Positions 11,656 through 23,724 are shown, counted from the first letter of the stretch. The stretch: 64,000 bases of DNA from Druceiella hillmani (GCA_039881145.1 JAYKKI010000153.1:372001-436000), one strand, 5' to 3'. Notes: generated by a model from the sequence alone, not told the origin. Translations and numbers: made by a program.

Positions 11656-12448
11656 GTATTGCGCTACTAGTTGCTATTTCTCAGATATTCACTATGACTT
11701 TAAGTGTGGACATTCAACGGCACGCGTTATAGTCCGTGAAACAGTAAAAATAATATCGGATAAACTCAAAAATATCTGTATGTCAGAACTTACCGAAGAA
11801 ACGCATCTAAAAACGGCTGAAGGATTTTTGAAATACGCAAATTTTCCTAACGTACTTGGCGCAATCGACTGAAAACATATTAGAATTATAAAACCTCAAC
11901 ATAGTGTTTCAGAGTATTTTAATTATAAAAAAAAATTTTCCATCGTATTGCTTGCAATATGTGACGCTAATTACAAATTTATCGATATAGATGTTGGATG
12001 CTATGGAAAGGCTGCAGACTCAACAATACATGAATGTAGTCAATGAACTAAAAAAATAAGGCAAGGAAATTATAATATACCAAATGCGAGACCAATATCA
12101 AATAATGGTCTGCCAATACCATTTACGTCTATTGGAGGTGAAGGCTTTGCATTATCTCAACATCTACATTGGAAAAATCTTGCCACGAGAAAAAAAAAAT
12201 GTAATTATCGTCTGATGCGAGCAAGACGATACATTGAATGTACATTTGGTATACTAAGTAACAAATTTAAAATCTTTAATCGACCACTGAACATTAGTGT
12301 GGATATTGTAAAAGCCTGTTGTGTACTACATAATTTCATAAGTGAACGAGACGGCTATAATTTTCATCATACTTTAAGTATAGCTGGTTTAGAAGATCCT
12401 CCTGACGATGTCAGTTTCATTTCGAATTTAACACAACAAACTCACTAA

Positions 12449-13671
12449 TATAACGAAAACGGAAACAATCGGCAACGGTTAAGAAACGAAAATGGGACAT
12501 TCATAAAACTTCTACAAAATCTGCGTTTTCACGGAATTTAAAATCAAATATAGTCTTGAGTAAATTATACTTTTAGAAAATTATAATGAGTCGAAGAGAA
12601 ATAAATACTGCTGGCGTTTCGCGCCGAATTGGATTTACTGCTTAGATTTGAACATGGGGGGCGAATGTCATTAACACTACTAATTTTAATTATTTCCTAG
12701 TAGCTATTCCGCTAGTTTTATCTTGGGTATTAATTGTTTGCAGTATTATTAGTGGGTGCATCGACCTTAATTTTATAAGGTATATTCTATATTAACTTGA
12801 CATTGAATAATATTTACAACGCCGTATGTTCCTAAATCATATTTTTTTTCAAATTTGGAACCCTGCTAAATATTGAGGCATAGTTATGAAAATATTTTAA
12901 GCCCAAGTGATGTGTATTTTAAATGGAAGAAAAGGTATAATGTGTAAAAAGAAAAATGTTAAAAGTATTGCCACACATTTTTCAGTTTATGAAAAAGTGT
13001 TTTCATGTAAGTAAATTTATTTGTAAATTATAATGAAGTTTTATTACGAATATACAAAAATAATATTTACATAGAATAACGGTTCTTTTGAGCTTTTAAA
13101 AATTCTATAGCGCAAGAGAAAAAAATAAACCCTCACGTGCCTCTCTGGCACAGCTGTTTTTCTCAAAAACCGCTTGACGCACGAAGTATGCTTACGTAAT
13201 GTCAGAAAACATTTATTTAAAAAGTTATGAATCGTTTTTCAATTTTAAAATCGTTTGTAAGGACTAATAGCCAAGGGTTTCTAAAATTGTTTTTATTATT
13301 TTTATGTTGCATAGCTTCAAAGTTAAACATGTTCAAATAATTTTTTTTAAAGAGAGTTTTTAAAACCCTGTGCAAAGATTATAGAAAAGCAATTGCAATT
13401 ATTCTGGGTATTATAATTTTCGAAACACGTAATATGATTACTGCTTTTGAACGATTTGGAAGGCATTATATTAACATTGTGAAAAATTAATATATGAAAT
13501 ACTATGAACTCTTAAACGTTTATGAATATGTTAATGTGTATGAAATCCTCTGAATTTCGATGTTTACTCGTGTTTGTAAGGTTTTTATAGCAATAGTATC
13601 ATAAGGTATAAAATAAAAAAAGTGTTGTAAGATAATGTGACTGTACCTTGAATTATTTATAGCCGTAATAA
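12449..13671. other. AT-rich region downstream of the Harbinger transposase
   Basis: No gene seen. The remaining 3' part of the Harbinger element may extend into it, but no terminal repeat was recognised. Confidence 0.45.
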
Positions 13672-13711
13672 AACAGTAACGAGAAAAATACATATTTTTC
13701 TCGTTACTGTT
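13672..13711. repeat. Perfect hairpin: 19-bp arms, 2-nt loop
   Basis: AACAGTAACGAGAAAAATA at 13672-13690 is followed by CA and then its exact reverse complement at 13693-13711. A further partial copy of the right arm (TTTTTTCTCGTTA) follows at about 13722-13733. Confidence 0.95.
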
Positions 13712-14859
13712 CTTTCTTGTTTTTTCTCGTTATGTGAAATTTTTTTTACAACAAAATTGTTGCAATACATAAAGTAGTAATTCAAGCCCTAAAGCAATGG
13801 TTTTTGGAATTTTTGTCTATTTATCTGATTGTCAAATTATATGACTGTATGTTCATAATTTACACAAAACTAATAGATCGATTCTGATGAAATTTGGTAT
13901 GGTAATGACCTATCATCAGGATCGTAATAAAAAATGTAAGGCGAAAAGATATTTCATTCCCACAAAATAAAATTAGTTCGGGTATGCATTAAACGAAAAC
14001 TAGAACTTTACCAATATTGACAAACATTTCTATATAGACAAATAATTTAAAAATAGTTTTCGTTGGAGTATGAAAAAATTAAAATTAAAAAAATTTTTGG
14101 AACATTAACCTCCATGAAAGTTTGCAGGGTCATTGAAAATTAATTTTATACGTTTATTAAAAATAAGATCTACATAATTGAAATTCGGATTGAATATAAT
14201 AAATATAAGTTAGAAAAAACAAAAATTATGGATAAATATTTTTTCAAGTAAATAGTCCCTTGCAGGGATTTGAATGGGTGTCGAAAAATAATATTTCCTG
14301 TTTTCAGAAAATAAAAGCTACAAAGTTTAAATTCAAAATAAGTAGAATTTGAAACGGCCGATTTGAAATTCGAAATTTTAATCGTAAAACCGAGTTCCTA
14401 CAGTTGTTATAAAAAAAGATATAGCATGAATCCTACGCGCGTAAAATACAAAATATTATTTAGAATTTTTTGGTTATATTAACTTTAGTAATCAGCCAGG
14501 AAGTAAATAAATTTATTACTAAACGTATAGTTATATGATGTTACATATTGTTCAGCAAAACAAGCAGGCAACGGTTATATATTGCATAAAACAAAACGTG
14601 CCATCGTTTTGTTATTTAAATGACATAAAAAAGTCTTATGTGCTGCATAAATCTAAACTCATTAAAAATTGTATTGTGTATTAACTGTAAATTAAAAATA
14701 GCTTAGTGAATTTGATTTTTTTTACAAAATTGAATCAATTTCACATATTCATTCATTATTAAAATGACAATAATTTTTTTTCATTAATATTATTGATATA
14801 AGGTTTTTGTAAAAGTTTCAACAATACTATCTTGCATAATATTCTGATCGATACAAGGC

Positions 14860-14951
<92 letters not shown>

Positions 14952-15142
14952 CCTCCAGGATTCCAGACCACAAATCGACTCCGAATTGATATTGAAATCT
15001 ATCTTGCCTTAGTATGCAAGGATTCTCGACGGCCCATTGGTATTAATTGTGCATATTAAATACTTCCATTGTGTTAAGATATGATTCATCGCTCTATAAG
15101 ATTGAATTAACGAAAAACTAAGAAAGAAACGAAAATAGAGCT
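13712..15142. other. AT-rich region before the Kabuki-type element
   Basis: No gene seen. The region contains the AT/AC microsatellite at 14863-14949. No 5' LTR of the downstream Gypsy element could be recognised here. Confidence 0.45.
14863..14949. repeat. (AT)n-(AC)5-(AT)n compound microsatellite
   Basis: AT repeats with a short ACACACACAC interruption near 14899-14908. The Tyr-Ile-rich open frames crossing it on both strands are artefacts of the repeat. Confidence 0.97.
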
Positions 15143-15626
15143 GAATTACCCGAACTCCAAAAAGTGAGCATTAAGATACCTCCTTTTGGATATATCGTTC
15201 TGAAATTTAGTTTTGGCAAGTGGAGGCATAATTTAAAATTAATGAATTAGTAACAAAGGAAACAAAATTTAATTATTTGTTGTCACAGTTACAACCAAAA
15301 TATGTCGAATATATATGGGATATTGTGACGAATGAATCGACCACCAAATATTCTGAATCGAAAACTAGGCTTTTGAATTTATTTAAGGAAAGTAAAAGCA
15401 CAAGAATTAAATATTTGTTTGCATGGATTGAGGTGGAGAATATGAAACCAAGCCATTTAATACAAAAGTCGAAATCGGTGACAACGTCCGACATTTCTGA
15501 AAATTTAATTAAAACACTGTGGTTGGAAAATTGTCTGAATTTATGAGAAATATTATCCTAATAAGCTATGAATAATTACCAAAGTTGGCAATCATGGCTG
15601 ATAAGATCGCAGACATGAATCAATAG
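15143..15626 (+). pseudogene. Gag of a CsRn1/Kabuki-type Ty3/Gypsy element, N-terminal part
   Basis: The conceptual protein starts with ELPELQKVSIKIPPF, changes frame, then reads FWQVEA, TKETKFNYLLSQLQPKY, a helical segment ending KPSHLIQ, and KTLWLENCL, and ends MADKIADMNQ before TAG at 15624. This order (PPFW...QVEAQF...TKFN..LSQL...RTLW...LA..IAD) is characteristic of the Gag of Kabuki/CsRn1 Gypsy elements. There is one frameshift near 15170 and in-frame stops near 15200 and 15220. The zinc-knuckle part and all of the protease are missing: fewer than 100 bp separate the gag end from the first RT homology. The middle of the gene (15277-15546) is still open. Confidence 0.8.
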
Positions 15627-15721
15627 AATGATGTTTGTATTTTATCTGCTGGCTTGCATTCCAAACTTTTGTTAAGAATTCAGTACCCTAGAACAACAAA
15701 TAAAGAAATTAAATATTGAAC

Positions 15722-18230
15722 ACATTAAAACAATATCCAGACTTATACGTACCAAATTTGTTTCTATTAGGTTTAAAATATAATGTTTAACATAATATCT
15801 TAACAGATGGTCAACCACTGCATTCTAAAGCGAGACCGCTGGATCATCAAAAACTTGCAATAGTTAAACAAGAATTTCAATTCATATTGGATAATAACAT
15901 AATAAGACCTTCAACTTCTCAATAGGCAAGTCCTCTTTATGTGGTGCTTAAAAAGATGGGACTCTTCGTCCATGTGGAGATTATCAATAACTAAATGATA
16001 GAACAGTTCCTGACAGATATCTTATTCCTAGGTTTGAAGATTTTCATCACATTTTAAAAGGTACAAATATTTATTCCAAAATAGATTTATTTAAAGCTTA
16101 CTGCCATGTGCCTATTTCTGAGGAAGACATGTATAACTGCGACAATTACTAATTTTGGGTTGTATGAGTTCATTGTAACGGGTTTTGGTTTGAGGAATGC
16201 ACTAGCAACGTTTGAAATATTTATAAATATATTTTTTTCGAATCTAACTTTTGTTTTCCCCTCCCTGAGTGACATTCTGACTGCATATTCTAGTGAAGAA
16301 CAACACAGAATCCATTTGAAGTATGTTTTTGAAAGATATGATGACTATGAACTTCGCATTAACGTTTTTAAATCTATCTTTGGTACAAAATAAATGGAAT
16401 TCTTGGGTTATTTAATTACTCCTCATGATTCACGACATCTATCAGACTAAATTCAAACATTTATAAATTACAAATTTCCAACAACTGTTCACGAGCACAA
16501 CTTAGGCCTTATTAATTTTTATCCGCGATACTTAAAGAATAGGTTTAGAAACCAATATCTCCATGACATCTCCACTACATGACTACCTTAAATGAGCACG
16601 GAAAAAAGATAAACGAAAAATACCATGGACATATGGAACTAAAGAACAATTTCCATGATGCAAAGATGATTTAGTCAATACAACAATCTTATCTTTTCCG
16701 AATCGTGAACTACCACTATTACTATATACAACTGCAGATTCGGCGATTAGGGCGTTACTTCAACCATTTAAAGATAATGGCTGGAAACCTGTTGCATTTT
16801 ATTCCAAAAAGCTAAACAAAGCACAAAGGAATTACAGTACTTATAGTAGGGAATTACTAGGAATTTTACTTTCCTTTAATGACTTCAAAATTTTAGTAGA
16901 AGGAAGAGCATTCAAAATATTAACAGAACGTAAACCCATAACCTTTGATTGTAAACGAAAATCAGAAAAAGCTTCACCTTTTCAAATTAGACATTTACAA
17001 TACATTTCTCAATTTTCGACAGATATACAACACGTCAAAGGTCGAGACAACATCGTTGCAGATACTTTATCCAGAAATGAAGAAATTTCCTTGATTGACT
17101 ACGGTAAAATAGCAGATGAACAAAATATGGATGCAAAATTTGAAGACATCAGCAACTTTTTGAACTTCAAACAGTATTCGCTATCTTCTGGGAAGTTTTT
17201 GTGTTATGAAAGTTCAACAAATAATGTCAGGCCACATTTTCCTGTAAATTATGGAATGCAAATATTTCAACAATTGCATAACATAGCCCATCCTGGCATT
17301 AAATCATCCGTAAAGCTCTTATCATCTAAATTTATTTGGCCAAGTATCCGTAAAAATGTACAAATTTGGACTCGATCTTGCATGGCTTGCCAAAAATGTA
17401 AAATTAATCGACATACAAAATCAAGTTTGGTAAATTTCCATTTCCTTCAGAAATATTTTGTGATGTACATATTGATATCATTGGACCTTTACCACCATCT
17501 AATGGAAACACTTACTGTCTTACTTGCATTAACAGGTCCTCAAACTAGATAGAAGTGGTTCCAGAGATAGTTGCCAAAGCATTTTATTCAAACTGGATTT
17601 GAAGATTTGGTACGCCACGTCGCCTAGTCACAGATCGTGGAGCGCAGTTTAGTTCAGAGTGGTTCAACGACCTATCAAAAAGATGTGGAATAAAATGCGA
17701 AACACAACTGCTTACCATCCCCAAGCTAATGGAACGATCGAGCGCCTCCATAGAATGCTTCAAGCTACACTAATGGTACGAAATAGTTGGCCTGGAGTGA
17801 AAATCTTCCAACTGTACTTCTTGGCCTACGTGCAGCTATGCAAGAAGACTCCGCATACACCATTGCTCAAATGTTTACGTACAAAATATACGCTTACCTG
17901 GAGAACTTTTCTAAGAATTCAAAATTCTTCCGGGTGAGACCCTTTCAAATCAATTAATAAAAATTATGGACTTTTTACGACTAAGAACTTTTTTAAGAAA
18001 TATACTCAAAAGATATTCGTCCCAAAGAACATTAAAACAACTATTCTTGTTTTTAAACGAAAAAATATAGTGAAAAAACAACTTGACTAAAATAACTGCT
18101 ATATAGAGGTACATTTCCGGCAACTGTCAGAAGTGAGAAATATTTTACGCTACAAATTAAAGGAAAACAGGTTACAGTCTCAATCGATAGATTATATTCT
18201 GTAAGAAAATGCTCCGGATACAAGTAATGA
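15722..18230 (+). pseudogene. Pol of the CsRn1/Kabuki-type Gypsy element: RT, RNase H, integrase
   Basis: RT homology starts at about 15722 (LKQYPDLY), continues with DGQPLHSKARPLDH, FILDNNIIRPS, CGDY, RYLIPRFEDF and SKIDLFKAYCHVPI (the first catalytic Asp is present). The YIDD catalytic block has decayed to SLSD (about 16262-16273). From 16656 to 17552 the frame is open for about 298 codons, covering RNase H (TADSAI, SRELLGIL) and the integrase HHCC finger (HNIAHPGI ... CMACQKC). The integrase core then crosses frames: HIDIIGP, LVTDRGAQF and NGTIERLH keep all three DDE residues. A C-terminal GPY-like segment with VSIDRLYS lies at about 18100-18200. Stops and at least three frameshifts are present, so it is dead. 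Confidence 0.9.
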
Positions 18231-18470
18231 TTTTTTTTTAAAAATCCATCAGCTTTTTAAGAATGTAATGAAACTAAAGAAAGTGTACCTGAATCAAAAA
18301 TAACTTTTGCTAAACAAACTCGTTCAGGATGAACAATAAGAATGCCTGTTAGATTCAAAGAATAATATTGTATAATATGTAATAATTGCATCTTTTATAA
18401 TATCTAATACATGACTATCATGTTCCATTCCACGTGTTACGTAACTTAATTACTGGCAGGGGTGAAATGT

Positions 18471-18683
18471 TGTGATGTCATTTATATTTAATTAGAATTC
18501 TTTGTTTTGTTTCAAACTGGCAACGCCAAAATTAGAATATAGAGATTTGACATTTTTTAAAAGAGAAATAAAAAATGATTTGACATGTTTTGTTGCTTTA
18601 AGAGAAAATTTGCTAGAAACTGATTAGTTGATAGCATTTAATGTTTCTTTATTTAATATTTAGTGGAAGCTACTACCAACACA
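18471..18683 (+). mobile_element. Probable 3' LTR of the Kabuki-type element
   Basis: About 240 bp after pol, a purine-rich run (GGCAGGGGTGAAA, 18456-18468) resembles a polypurine tract and is followed by TGTGATGTCA. A plausible CA end lies at CCAACA/CCAACACA (18681-18683), giving an LTR of about 213 bp, but no second copy was found to confirm either edge. Confidence 0.4.
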
Positions 18684-19531
18684 CCAGCATCTAGAGAAAT
18701 CCACTGAACACTAGTAGAAGGAGTTTCTTCCACTTCGGCCAGCACTTGAAGCTCACAAACATTTCTAGATCTTTCTTCAGGAACTATATTTCCAGGAATC
18801 TGACCCTCTAAACATATGTTATTTACACGAAGAAAGTCTCTGTGATCGAGATAATCGCGAGAGTAGGGTAGCGCTCGCGATACGTATGTGCGGCTTGCCG
18901 AGCATCCCCATCACATAGTCTGAGATATTTTGTAATGCAGTCGGTCTAACAATATCCAAGTCCAAAGCACAATCAATGTCGAATTCAAGCGTAGATCAAT
19001 AAATAAAGACAATGGTAGGGAAAAAGCATAAAAAAACACGTTGTTATTTCCAAGCCATAAGCAAATCACTAAAGAAGCAAAGTTGTCGAGGAAGGAGAAG
19101 AGGGGATGGCTTGATGACTGAGAATAAAAAAAGACCATATTAGTGGGAAAGAGACAACGAAAAAATTCTGATAAGCGGTTATTTTTATCGTAAGAATTTC
19201 GGCGAATGCGGAATTATTTCAATAAAAGATGTATAGAGAATTAATTGCAACATAGTTATTTGTTTGAAATGTGTGTGAATTGTAGATATTTTTAAAATAA
19301 AGGTCGATAAGGTTGCCATACATATTTTTTTACATTAGCATTGTTCAAAACTCACTTTTTATGTTTTGTAATTAAAAAAGTGCTCATGTTTCAGCGTTTA
19401 ATTTTTATGTTGCCAACAACAACGAATGAATAACATTTTAATTAGGAGGACGAATGTTCTCTTACAGATCTTGTACAAAAATAAAAAGCGTAAATAGTAA
19501 CAATATCTAATATTTTTTATGCGCAATGACA

Positions 19532-19536
<5 letters not shown>
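18684..19536. other. Unidentified region with a GC-richer block
   Basis: 18660-18910 is less AT-rich than its surroundings (for example ATCGCGAGAGTAGGG at about 18852) but shows no reading frame I can identify. The rest is AT-rich spacer. Confidence 0.4.
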
Positions 19537-19585
<49 letters not shown>

Positions 19586-19612
19586 CATATATATGTACAT
19601 ATATATGTACAT
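19537..19612. repeat. (TA)n microsatellite with ACATATATATGT variant units
   Basis: Pure TA to 19580, then two ACATATATATGT-like units. It abuts the broken end of the mariner transposase. Confidence 0.95.
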
Positions 19613-19999
19613 CAATCGCTCTCCTCTGGAATTGAAAGGGTGTTAGCTCATATGGTATCCAAACGGATTATTTCTATTTTTTTCTCAAAGGTCGAATTTG
19701 TTTTTTCATTGCAGTATAAGAGCATGAAAACAGCTTTGCCAAACAATAAAAACGTAATTTGGGATCAGTTTCCATGAGGCTTTCAAATTTTGTTAAATGA
19801 AATATAGGAAGTTGCTTTGGATGAGGTTTATCGGACAGGTCAAAATTCCCTTCGAATCTTTGGAACGAGTATTTTGTTGTGTCGAAAAAGGGCATACCTT
19901 CACCGCCGTTGTGTATACATTGCGTGACGGCTTGCTGGTTTTGCGCCCTGAACGACATTCATGAAGAAAGAATCCTAATTCACTTCGAAATACTTCCAT
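19612..19999 (-). pseudogene. mariner-family transposase, N-terminal fragment
   Basis: On minus, ATG 19999-19997 starts MEVFRSELGFFLHECRSGRK, then SRNVYTT, the first helix-turn-helix region of mariner transposases. After a frameshift at about 19850-19900 the frame continues SFQRFEGNFDLSDKPHPKQLP, then METDPKLRFYCLAKLFSCSYTAM, matching the second helix-turn-helix (RF..G.FDLSDKPR...LA..L..S). After another frameshift WIPYELTP (about 19630-19650) matches the WVPHELT block that precedes the catalytic domain. The (TA)n tract then replaces the rest, so the DDD catalytic core is absent. Terminal inverted repeats were not identified. The family assignment rests on motif order over about 125 residues. 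Confidence 0.72.
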
Positions 20000-22755
20000 T
20001 TTTAATTTATTCTTTACTCGTCGATTACTCAATTGCAAATAAATTTCGAATGCCGCATTCTTTTTATACCCTACAACATATATTCTAGAAGCTTCTATAA
20101 CATTCCAGAAGTCGGTGAAAAAAAGTGGGGGTTTATATGTCGGTGATGGAGGGGAAAAAAACAATAAATCTTATTGTCTTAGGCCTAATAGTTTTAGAGA
20201 TATGTAATAAAGGTTTATAGAGGTTTTTAAAATATTAGCACAAACATGAGTTTGAACACTTAATAATTTTGGAAAATTTTGTATCAATATTTTGTCTTCG
20301 GTCAAGAAGTAACCAAACAACTTTTAAAATTTTTGTTAAATTAAAAAAAAACATTTGCATCCTGAAGTGTAATGTTATGGTTTAGCCATAGATCGATAGG
20401 AAACTTCTTACTATGAGGAAGAATGTCTGAGTTAAAATTGTAAAAAAATGTTTGATTTTTCCCCATAATCTGAGCAATATTCTGAATAAAATAAAGTGAA
20501 AAACGATATTCAAAACTGTATAAGTTTGGTAGGTAATAGAACCGTTTATATTACAATATAATATATTCAGTTTCCCAAATTATTTTCTAATGAAACAAAT
20601 CGAATCGAATCGCTATATAAGTATATTTTAAATTTATAGTAGCTTGCAAGATACATTAAGTTCGACTTTTTATCTCCGTTCAGTAATGAGTATGCTGTGT
20701 AATTAAAGAAAATATTATCATTAAAATACATATTGAAAGTCACGTTATTTAACATAGTTTAATTCAGTTTGACATGGCCAATCCGATGAAATGGCCTTCG
20801 GCAAAATTTCATTGCTCTTGCTCTCGATGCCGTGAGCTAAACCTAGTTATCCACTGCTACTCGAACGTGTACGTTGCTGCATAAGTTGTTTTATTGAAAA
20901 ATAAACTTAAAAATAAGTATTTTTTGACTTCAAAGTTTCAATTTAAATCAGATTTTATTTAGTTGGTTGATATTTGATGTTGAAGTGTTGATATTTTTAA
21001 AATGTATTATGTTTTTTTGTTAAATAAAATAACCTGTCATTAATATAACTTCAAATCGAAGAACGCATTCATTAGTGGCGCTAAATTTAAACGTGAGACA
21101 TCATGATCTTTGGATAAAATGGCCGTATTTTGTGTTGATAATATGGCCATATTTAATTAGATGTTTATAAATTTTATCGTTAAAAATAATTATTATAATG
21201 TAAAAGTGTCCGAACCATACAATGAAATAAAAAAGCGGTATTATTAAAAGCGTAACGCGATGAAAAAGTTATTTTGACAGTCGGTAACATCGACAGATGA
21301 CATTAGCGGCCGTAGTCCGTTTGTATTTGAATTCTACAGTGTCGTTTGTTGACAATTTGCTTGTCTTTGTTGGCAATTTTTATTGCTAAATTGTATTCTG
21401 CATGGACTGGTTTTATTTACGCCATGATTTTTGCCATACATGTAGGATATTGCTTACCTAATAAAGCGCGTCATGAAGTGCGATATAGGCATGCGACAAA
21501 TACGATTCGCTATCAACTGGTCGCAAGACTCGGACGATGGCTATGCAGGTTTGTAAAATGTAAAATATATTCAGAGACATTCTATTTACATGATTAGTTT
21601 ATATCTTTCGCAACGTTTTTGCTTCCGTACTTATTATTATTTTAAACAAGAATTACTTATGTCAAAAAGGTGCCAAATGCTGATGCGAAATATATTTGTA
21701 ATATTTTGTATTTTTACTAATTCTTATATTAACAAGATATGGATATTTTGTATCTATATGATTTTAATGATTACATCATTAAACAACAATTACCAGAAAA
21801 ATCCATTATGATAGACTTCTTATGTTGAAAATTCTTACGCTGACATATACAGTGCCATTCCAGTTTCTTCATTACGTAAGGTATTGTGTAATTTTTTGTA
21901 CTGTTTTCTAACATTTTTAATATTCCTTGATATTAATTATATGACGGTTTAAGGATTCGTTAATTATTTTACCAAATGCATAATATTCTTTATAGAAATC
22001 GATATTTATATTATTTAATAATATAAATAAACAGGTAATTTTGTTCATTTTGACGAAACTTCGAGATTTTGGGATTCGTTGCTTATTTATTATGAATTTA
22101 TTAAAAAACAGTAGAAAAGTTCTGATAAGAGTTGAAATATACAAGCTGCCTACTTGCAATATAAGTATTTTTAGGTCAATATAAATATTTGTCATGTCAT
22201 TTGCTAAGTCTAATTAATTAACAATATAAAATTAGTCGATAATTAATTATTTGATGCTTAAATTATTTTACATAATTATGTAGTTCTAATTTTTCAAAAT
22301 TATTCCAAAACGTCCATTTATTTTCTACATAATCCACAAATTCATCATTGATATGTAAAATACCGAATACTGAACTTAAGAACGATAATTTTGATAATAT
22401 TGTTCAACCGATATGTAAACTTCGAACCATGCTGTTCTATTAACAATTTCACGAAACTAAACTAATAACCTTTCGATAAAGTCGATTAATCATCAGCAAT
22501 ATTTGATATTACTTTGTACACAAGCCACGTGCCACATATTAGATAGGAAAAATAAAATCGCACAGCGCACCGTGCTCTCACTGTAAATCATGTGTTTTTT
22601 TACGAGTAGCAGCTGAAGTTCTAATTTCCGAGTGGGAACATTAATAGGGCAGTAGAGGTCGTACAAATGGCGAAAAGAAAGACGTCTAATTGTGTTCCGT
22701 CCACCTATAGTGAAACTTTCAGTCAACCACGTGGCGCTTATGACATCCAATTCTT
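20000..22755. other. AT-rich region with two GC-richer islands, no identified gene
   Basis: Upstream of the mariner ATG a TATA-like GGTATAAAAAGAAT lies near 20058-20071. GC-richer islands lie at about 20770-20880 and 21240-21560. The second contains an open frame (21346-21597) with a hydrophobic N-terminus and a basic C-terminal part, followed by a possible donor CAG|GTTTGT at about 21549. I do not recognise the product and make no gene call. Confidence 0.35.
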
Positions 22756-22793
22756 AGGAATAATTGTTCATGTAGACATGAACAATTATTCCT
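22756..22793. repeat. Perfect hairpin: 18-bp arms, 2-nt loop
   Basis: AGGAATAATTGTTCATGT, then AG, then the exact reverse complement. It sits within an 86-codon open frame (22667-22927), which argues that the frame is not a conserved gene. Confidence 0.95.
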
Positions 22794-23199
22794 TTTCGCC
22801 TACTAAATTTAATTTGTATCTTACGCGGGAAAAGTGGAAAATAATAAAGCTCATTATCGTATTAATAATTTTTTTTCCTTCGAACCGTCTATTAAAAGCT
22901 GGTCTTGAATGTACACAGTATTTTTAAAAATATTGTGTAAATAAAATTTATATTTGTGGGGCAAAATAATACAATTCCATAATATATTTGCATTCTTTTG
23001 AGGTTTCATAGCTCTAGGATGGAAAATTTATTCGTTTCTCTTTATTTGAATTTATCCTTAGAAAATAGGATAAATGATTAAAATTAAAATTAGAAAATTA
23101 GAAGAGCTCTAGTCATATAAACACGTAAAAGCTTTCATTTTAACCATATATTTAGGTTTCCGTAGACAAATGGCAAGAAGGAAACTTTATAATTTCATC

Positions 23200-23226
23200 C
23201 GTCCGTCTGTCGGTCCGTCTGTCCGC
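23200..23226. repeat. Degenerate (TCCG/TCTG)n tetranucleotide repeat
   Basis: Consecutive TCCG, TCTG and TCGG units. A shorter CTGTCCGTCCGT occurs near 29953. Confidence 0.8.
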
Positions 23227-23685
23227 ACTTGTTTAATATATCCTTATAGTTTCTATAAAAGGGTAAATAAAATTCTGCAACTATACGGAGATCTGACGCA
23301 ACGTGCAGCAATATATTAGTAACTAATTTTTCATTATATCGCATCGTACATTTAAATTTGGAAGGTGATATGTTCTTTTCTCTAATCCCATTAAGGTATT
23401 ACAAAATTAATTAGATATTTAATTTACCGTTTTCCGTTTTTAAACCTAATTTACCAAATAATGATTTTGGAAATGATACGCGAAATATCCCTCTTGTCTT
23501 CGTCTATAATTGATTGGTCTGAAAAACTCGATAAAATGCTAAGTAATAAGCAATTAGTTGAACTTTCATATTATTTCAATTAACTTTTCAAGAGATGTAG
23601 ACAACTACGGAACCCCATTTTTTGGGTGTTGCGACGCACACTTGACTGGTGTTATTTTTAAACTACTGAACCGATATATACTTGA

Positions 23686-23724
<39 letters not shown>
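23686..23724. repeat. (TA)n microsatellite
   Basis: TA repeat with one C interruption at 23701. Confidence 0.97.

Larger units (their letters stand above)
10532..12448 (+). pseudogene. PIF/Harbinger (HARBI1-like) transposase, two exons, four in-frame stops
   Basis: DDE transposase of the PIF/Harbinger superfamily. Exon 1 is 10532-10839 and exon 2 is 11656-12448, about 366 codons. The ATG at 10532 is chosen because the MASVQ start followed by a basic stretch fits the family. Exon 1 shows the N-terminal WIDPF...G.Y..L and a RMS motif; exon 2 shows GAID (first catalytic D, residue about 174), KAADS (second D, about 224), SIGGEGF (third E, about 265; the preceding conserved D is G), then RARRYIECTFGIL and ACCVLHNF near the C-terminus. 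The spliced frame is continuous with no frameshift, but has stops at 10730 (TAA), 10772, 11870 and 12044 (all TGA). The second stop replaces the glycine normally following GAID or lies beside core motifs, so the copy is dead. No terminal inverted repeats or TSD were found. Confidence 0.9.

Noticed and set aside
14759..15059. Open frames on both strands rich in Tyr-Ile across the AT repeat
   Set aside because: Produced by (AT)n, which reads as Tyr-Ile in every frame; the same applies at 19526-19777, 35714-35938, 36362-36866, 43141-43375 and 59739-59987.
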